Positions 6,815 to 8,614 of a stretch of DNA of 8,614 bases are shown here, piece after piece; within the stretch, counting starts at the first letter, position 1; every line of letters begins with the position of its first letter. The notes below the pieces were generated by a model. That model did no database searches. It had not been told where the DNA came from and saw nothing but the letters and a program-made list of their open reading frames with translations. The position numbers and the translations under genes are program-made. This DNA is from Deltaproteobacteria bacterium (GTDB lineage Bacteria > Desulfobacterota > Desulfobacteria > Desulfobacterales > Desulfatirhabdiaceae): contig JAJYBO010000119.1 of NCBI GenBank assembly GCA_021778975.1, forward strand, positions 1 through 8,614. The letters are read 5' to 3'.

Positions 6815-7240
6815 TACCAAAAGATATCAGCGAAATTGTTACTGCAGCAGGTGAAACAATTTATGTTGAAGCATTACAACATGTTGCTTTTGGAAGGATA
6901 TTCAGTATTGATGCTCTCGTAAAAAGTCAAATTTCAGACGGCTTTGTAAAAAGGCCGCAGGCAAGGCGCGCAAATCCTGAGGAGTGAGGCGTACTTATGG
7001 TACGCCGTAACGACGAAAGATGCAGCGCAACGCAGCATCCGGACTTTTTACGAAGCCGTCAGTATTCAGAAACAACTTGAAGCATATAAAAAATCTCTCT
7101 TCTTTTGAGCAAAAATATAATAAATCCTTCGAGGATTTTCAGCAGGATTTACCAGATACTGTTGAAGGGCATGATGATTGGATTTATTCAATATGTTATT
7201 TTGTCAAGTTTTATTTTTCGAAACTCAAGAATTTAGGACA
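6805..7240 (+). pseudogene. Remnant of a small helical protein gene, interrupted by a MITE-like insertion
   Basis: Three frames together spell one plausible protein of about 100 aa. The left part (6805-6936) reads SEIVTAAGETIYVEALQHV and then FGRIFSIDALVKSQIS. After the insertion, 7064-7096 reads IQKQLEAYKKS. A one-base shift then leads into SFEQKYNKSFEDFQQDLPD (from 7101), running on to about FSKLKNL near 7235. The sequence is polar and rich in E, Q and K, suggesting a helical or coiled-coil protein. I recall similar small uncharacterised proteins, some beside toxin-antitoxin-like partners, but no partner is visible here. There is no start codon, the left frame opens just after TAA at 6802, and no clear native stop remains. 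Three lesions (lost start, insertion, frameshift) make it non-functional. Confidence 0.5.
6917..7060. mobile_element. MITE-like palindromic element inside the small pseudogene
   Basis: The terminal inverted repeats are GACGGCTTTGTAAAAAG (6937-6953) and CTTTTTACGAAGCCGTC (7044-7060), 17 bp with one mismatch. An additional exact 12-bp match to the right end, TCGTAAAAAGTC, lies further left at 6917-6928. The interior is G+C-rich compared with its flanks, contains the small hairpin GGCGTAC/GTACGCC (about 6987-7005), and encodes no transposase. TCA occurs on both sides of the inner boundaries (6934-6936 and 7059-7061) and could be a target duplication. The unit resembles, from memory, a dispersed repeat abundant in Desulfobacterales. 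It splits the reading frame of the small pseudogene. It would need an enzyme supplied elsewhere to move. Confidence 0.6.
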
Positions 7241-7258
7241 TAAAAAAGGAGGCGAAGC

Positions 7259-7839
7259 ATGGCGGTTAATTTATCCAAAGGGCAGAAAATTTCCCTTGAA
7301 AAAGAAGCGGGCGGCGCATTATCCAAAGTTTGCATGGGCTTGGCTGGGATGCCGCCAAGAGCAAAGGTTTTTTGGGTAAGTTTTCTGCTCCTAAAGCGAT
7401 CGATCTGGATGCGTCCTGCATACTTTTTGACGAAAGCAAAAAGCTTGTGGACGTGGTCTGGTTCGGTCAGTTGAAAAGTAAGGATGGCAGCATTTCGCAC
7501 ACTGGCGATAACCAAACTGGCGCAGGGGAAGGGGATGACGAACAGATTATTGTGGATTTGTCGCGAGTTCCTGCTGCTGTTAAGTTTTTGGTGTTTGTTG
7601 TAAACAGTTTTAGAGGTCAAACCTTCAATGAAGTCGAAAACGCATCCTGCCGATTGGTGGACATGGTAAGTAAAAAGGAAATTGCCAACTATCGCTTGAG
7701 CGGTGGCGGTACTCATACTGCGCAAATTATGGCCAAAGTTTATCGCCATAACAATGAGTGGAAAATGCACGCCATTGGGGAACCGGCTCAAGGCAGAACT
7801 TTTCAGGATTTAGTTCCGATGGTTGTGAATTTTATATAA
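7259..7839 (+). pseudogene. terZ: TerZ-like TerD-family gene with a single-base frameshift
   Basis: The start codon at 7259 has AGGAGG 6 nt upstream and gives MAVNLSKGQKISLEKEAGG. The frame is correct up to MGL (codons 26-28, ending 7342). It then reads AGMPPR and stops at 7474, giving a 71-aa product. The neighbouring frame continues with GWDAAKSKGFLGKF, IDLDASCILFDE, HTGDNQTGAGEGDDE, VNSFRGQTFNEVENASCRL and EPAQGRTFQDLV up to 7839. Restoring one G in the G run at 7342-7343 rebuilds the family motif MGLGWD and a 193-aa protein, the usual TerZ length, with complete acidic Ca2+-site segments. The rest of the gene shows no decay, so this is either a very recent mutation or a sequencing or assembly error. 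The local bases do not form a classical slippery heptamer. It is the first gene of a divergent plus-strand pair. Confidence 0.88.
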
Positions 7840-7873
7840 CCCTCATATCATAATGTGAAAAAGGAGGTTTAAA

Positions 7874-8449
7874 ATGGCTATTTCATTAAGCAAAGGAGGC
7901 AATCTCTCCCTTAGCAAGGAAGCTCCTGGCATGAAAAATCTTTTAATCGGCCTGGGGTGGGATGTGCGAGCCACAGACGGGGCATCTTTTGACCTGGATG
8001 CTTCTTTGTTTATGGTTAAAGATGACGGTAAGGTGCGCAATGAAAACGATTTTATTTTTTACAACCAAAAAATATCATCTTGCGGCTCTGTTAAACATTT
8101 GGGCGATAATCGCACAGGAGAAGGAACCGGCGACGACGAGGTGATTGAAGTGGAACTCAACAAGGTGCCTGCGGAAATCAAAAAACTGGTGGTTGCTGTC
8201 ACCATTCATGAAGCCGAAGAGCGCAGCCAAAACTTTGGCATGGTGTCTTCCGCTTTTATTCGGGTTGTGAATAAAGACAACAACACAGAGATCGGCCGCT
8301 ATGATCTTTCCGAGGATGCCAGCCTCAACAGGGCGATCATTTTTGGCGAGGTTTACCGCCACAACAACGAATGGAAGTTTAAGGCCATTGGCCAGGGGTT
8401 TGAAGGCGGGTTGGGGCCTCTATCGCGAAGTTTTGGTATTGAAATTTAA
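7874..8449 (+). CDS. terE: TerE-like TerD-family protein (191 aa)
   Basis: This is an intact canonical TerD/TerE calcium-binding protein: MAISLSKGGNLSLSKEAPG, IGLGWDVRATDG (25-36), FDLDAS (39-44), LGDNRTG (76-82), GDDE (86-89), TIHEAEERSQNFGMVSSAF (110-128), YDLSEDAS (143-150) and YRHNNEWKFKAIGQGFEGG (161-179). The NFGMVS and DLSEDAS wording is closer to TerE than TerD, though the two are hard to separate. Thr of the usual HTGDN is Leu. There is no signal peptide. AGGAGG lies 6 nt before the ATG, and the gene follows the terZ-like gene by 34 nt, so they are probably cotranscribed. Its own ribosome binding site should allow translation despite the frameshift upstream. It is about 68% identical to the 191-aa protein of the opposite-strand operon, a within-locus paralog. 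Confidence 0.95.
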   Translation: MAISLSKGGNLSLSKEAPGMKNLLIGLGWDVRATDGASFDLDASLFMVKDDGKVRNENDFIFYNQKISSCGSVKHLGDNRTGEGTGDDEVIEVELNKVPAEIKKLVVAVTIHEAEERSQNFGMVSSAFIRVVNKDNNTEIGRYDLSEDASLNRAIIFGEVYRHNNEWKFKAIGQGFEGGLGPLSRSFGIEI

Positions 8450-8455
8450 TTCATC

Positions 8456-8504
8456 TGGGAGCGGTGCACCAAAGCGATATTATCGAGGCGGGACGCCTCT
8501 CCCA
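8456..8504. repeat. REP-like palindromic unit after the terE-like gene
   Basis: The ends TGGGAG (8456-8461) and CTCCCA (8499-8504) are inverted copies. Inside are the palindrome GGTGCACC (8463-8470) and a perfect 6-bp hairpin, GAGGCG-GGA-CGCCTC (8485-8499). This compound shape is typical of REP-like intergenic repeats. It starts 6 nt after the terE-like stop, so the transcript may fold here, but there is no T-run after the hairpin and it is not a standard intrinsic terminator. Confidence 0.55.
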
Positions 8505-8614
8505 TAGATCACCGGATTTTCAAAGTTAGAACCAAGCCCTATAAAGTCAATATACCCATGTCTCATGTAGTATGGTTTAATAAAAATTTTTCGTAACTAT
8601 TCAGCTCAAAAAAA

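Noticed and set aside
6722..6922. Plus-strand open frame of 66 aa across the hairpin
   Set aside because: It reads through both arms of the perfect inverted repeat, and a different frame of the same DNA gives the better protein-like sequence (the IDALVKSQ remnant).
7225..7791. Long minus-strand open frame (188 aa) opposite the terZ-like gene
   Set aside because: It lies antisense to a clearly conserved TerD-family sequence, has no recognisable domain, and is explained as a shadow frame.
7834..7873. Near-palindrome TCATAT...ATGTGA between the terZ-like and terE-like genes
   Set aside because: Only five of six positions pair and it is too short to support a terminator or operator.
8569..8614. 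A/T-rich end of the window with AAAAATTTTT
   Set aside because: Simple A/T-rich sequence at the edge, without a G+C stem or a gene.

Overview
This window is a tellurite/stress-resistance (Ter) locus built around TerD-domain proteins and a calcium pump. No rRNA, tRNA, CRISPR array or complete transposase gene is visible. The codon use, the strong AGGAGG-type ribosome binding sites and the moderate G+C content point to a Gram-negative bacterium. One dispersed repeat (6917-7060) resembles, from memory only, a palindromic element common in Desulfobacterales and related Desulfobacterota. That lineage is a guess.

Left two thirds (52-6338, minus strand): six genes run in the same direction with gaps of 15-86 nt, almost certainly one operon. 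Transcription order is a PMCA-type (P2B) calcium-transporting P-type ATPase of 991 aa, then four divergent TerD-domain proteins (222, 190, 191 and 200 aa), then a TerY-like von Willebrand factor A (VWA) protein with an intact MIDAS. Each gene has its own good Shine-Dalgarno.

Middle (6339-7258): 920 nt with no intact gene. It holds possible promoters for the minus-strand operon, a perfect 25-bp-stem hairpin (6762-6814), and the remains of a small helical-protein gene. That gene is broken by a MITE-like element of about 124-144 bp and by a small frameshift.

Right end (7259-8449, plus strand): a divergent pair of canonical ter genes. The first is a terZ-like gene with a one-base deletion in the conserved MGLGWD segment. 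The second is an intact terE-like gene, about 68% identical by hand count to the 191-aa protein of the minus-strand operon. A REP-like palindromic unit (8456-8504) follows.

How the parts may work together (inference): TerD domains are known calcium-binding beta-sandwich proteins, TerY-type VWA proteins are known partners in Ter systems, and the pump exports Ca2+. The locus could be a calcium-centred envelope or stress-response complex in which the pump replaces the usual membrane partner TerC. No terB or terC is present inside the window, but either could lie just outside it.
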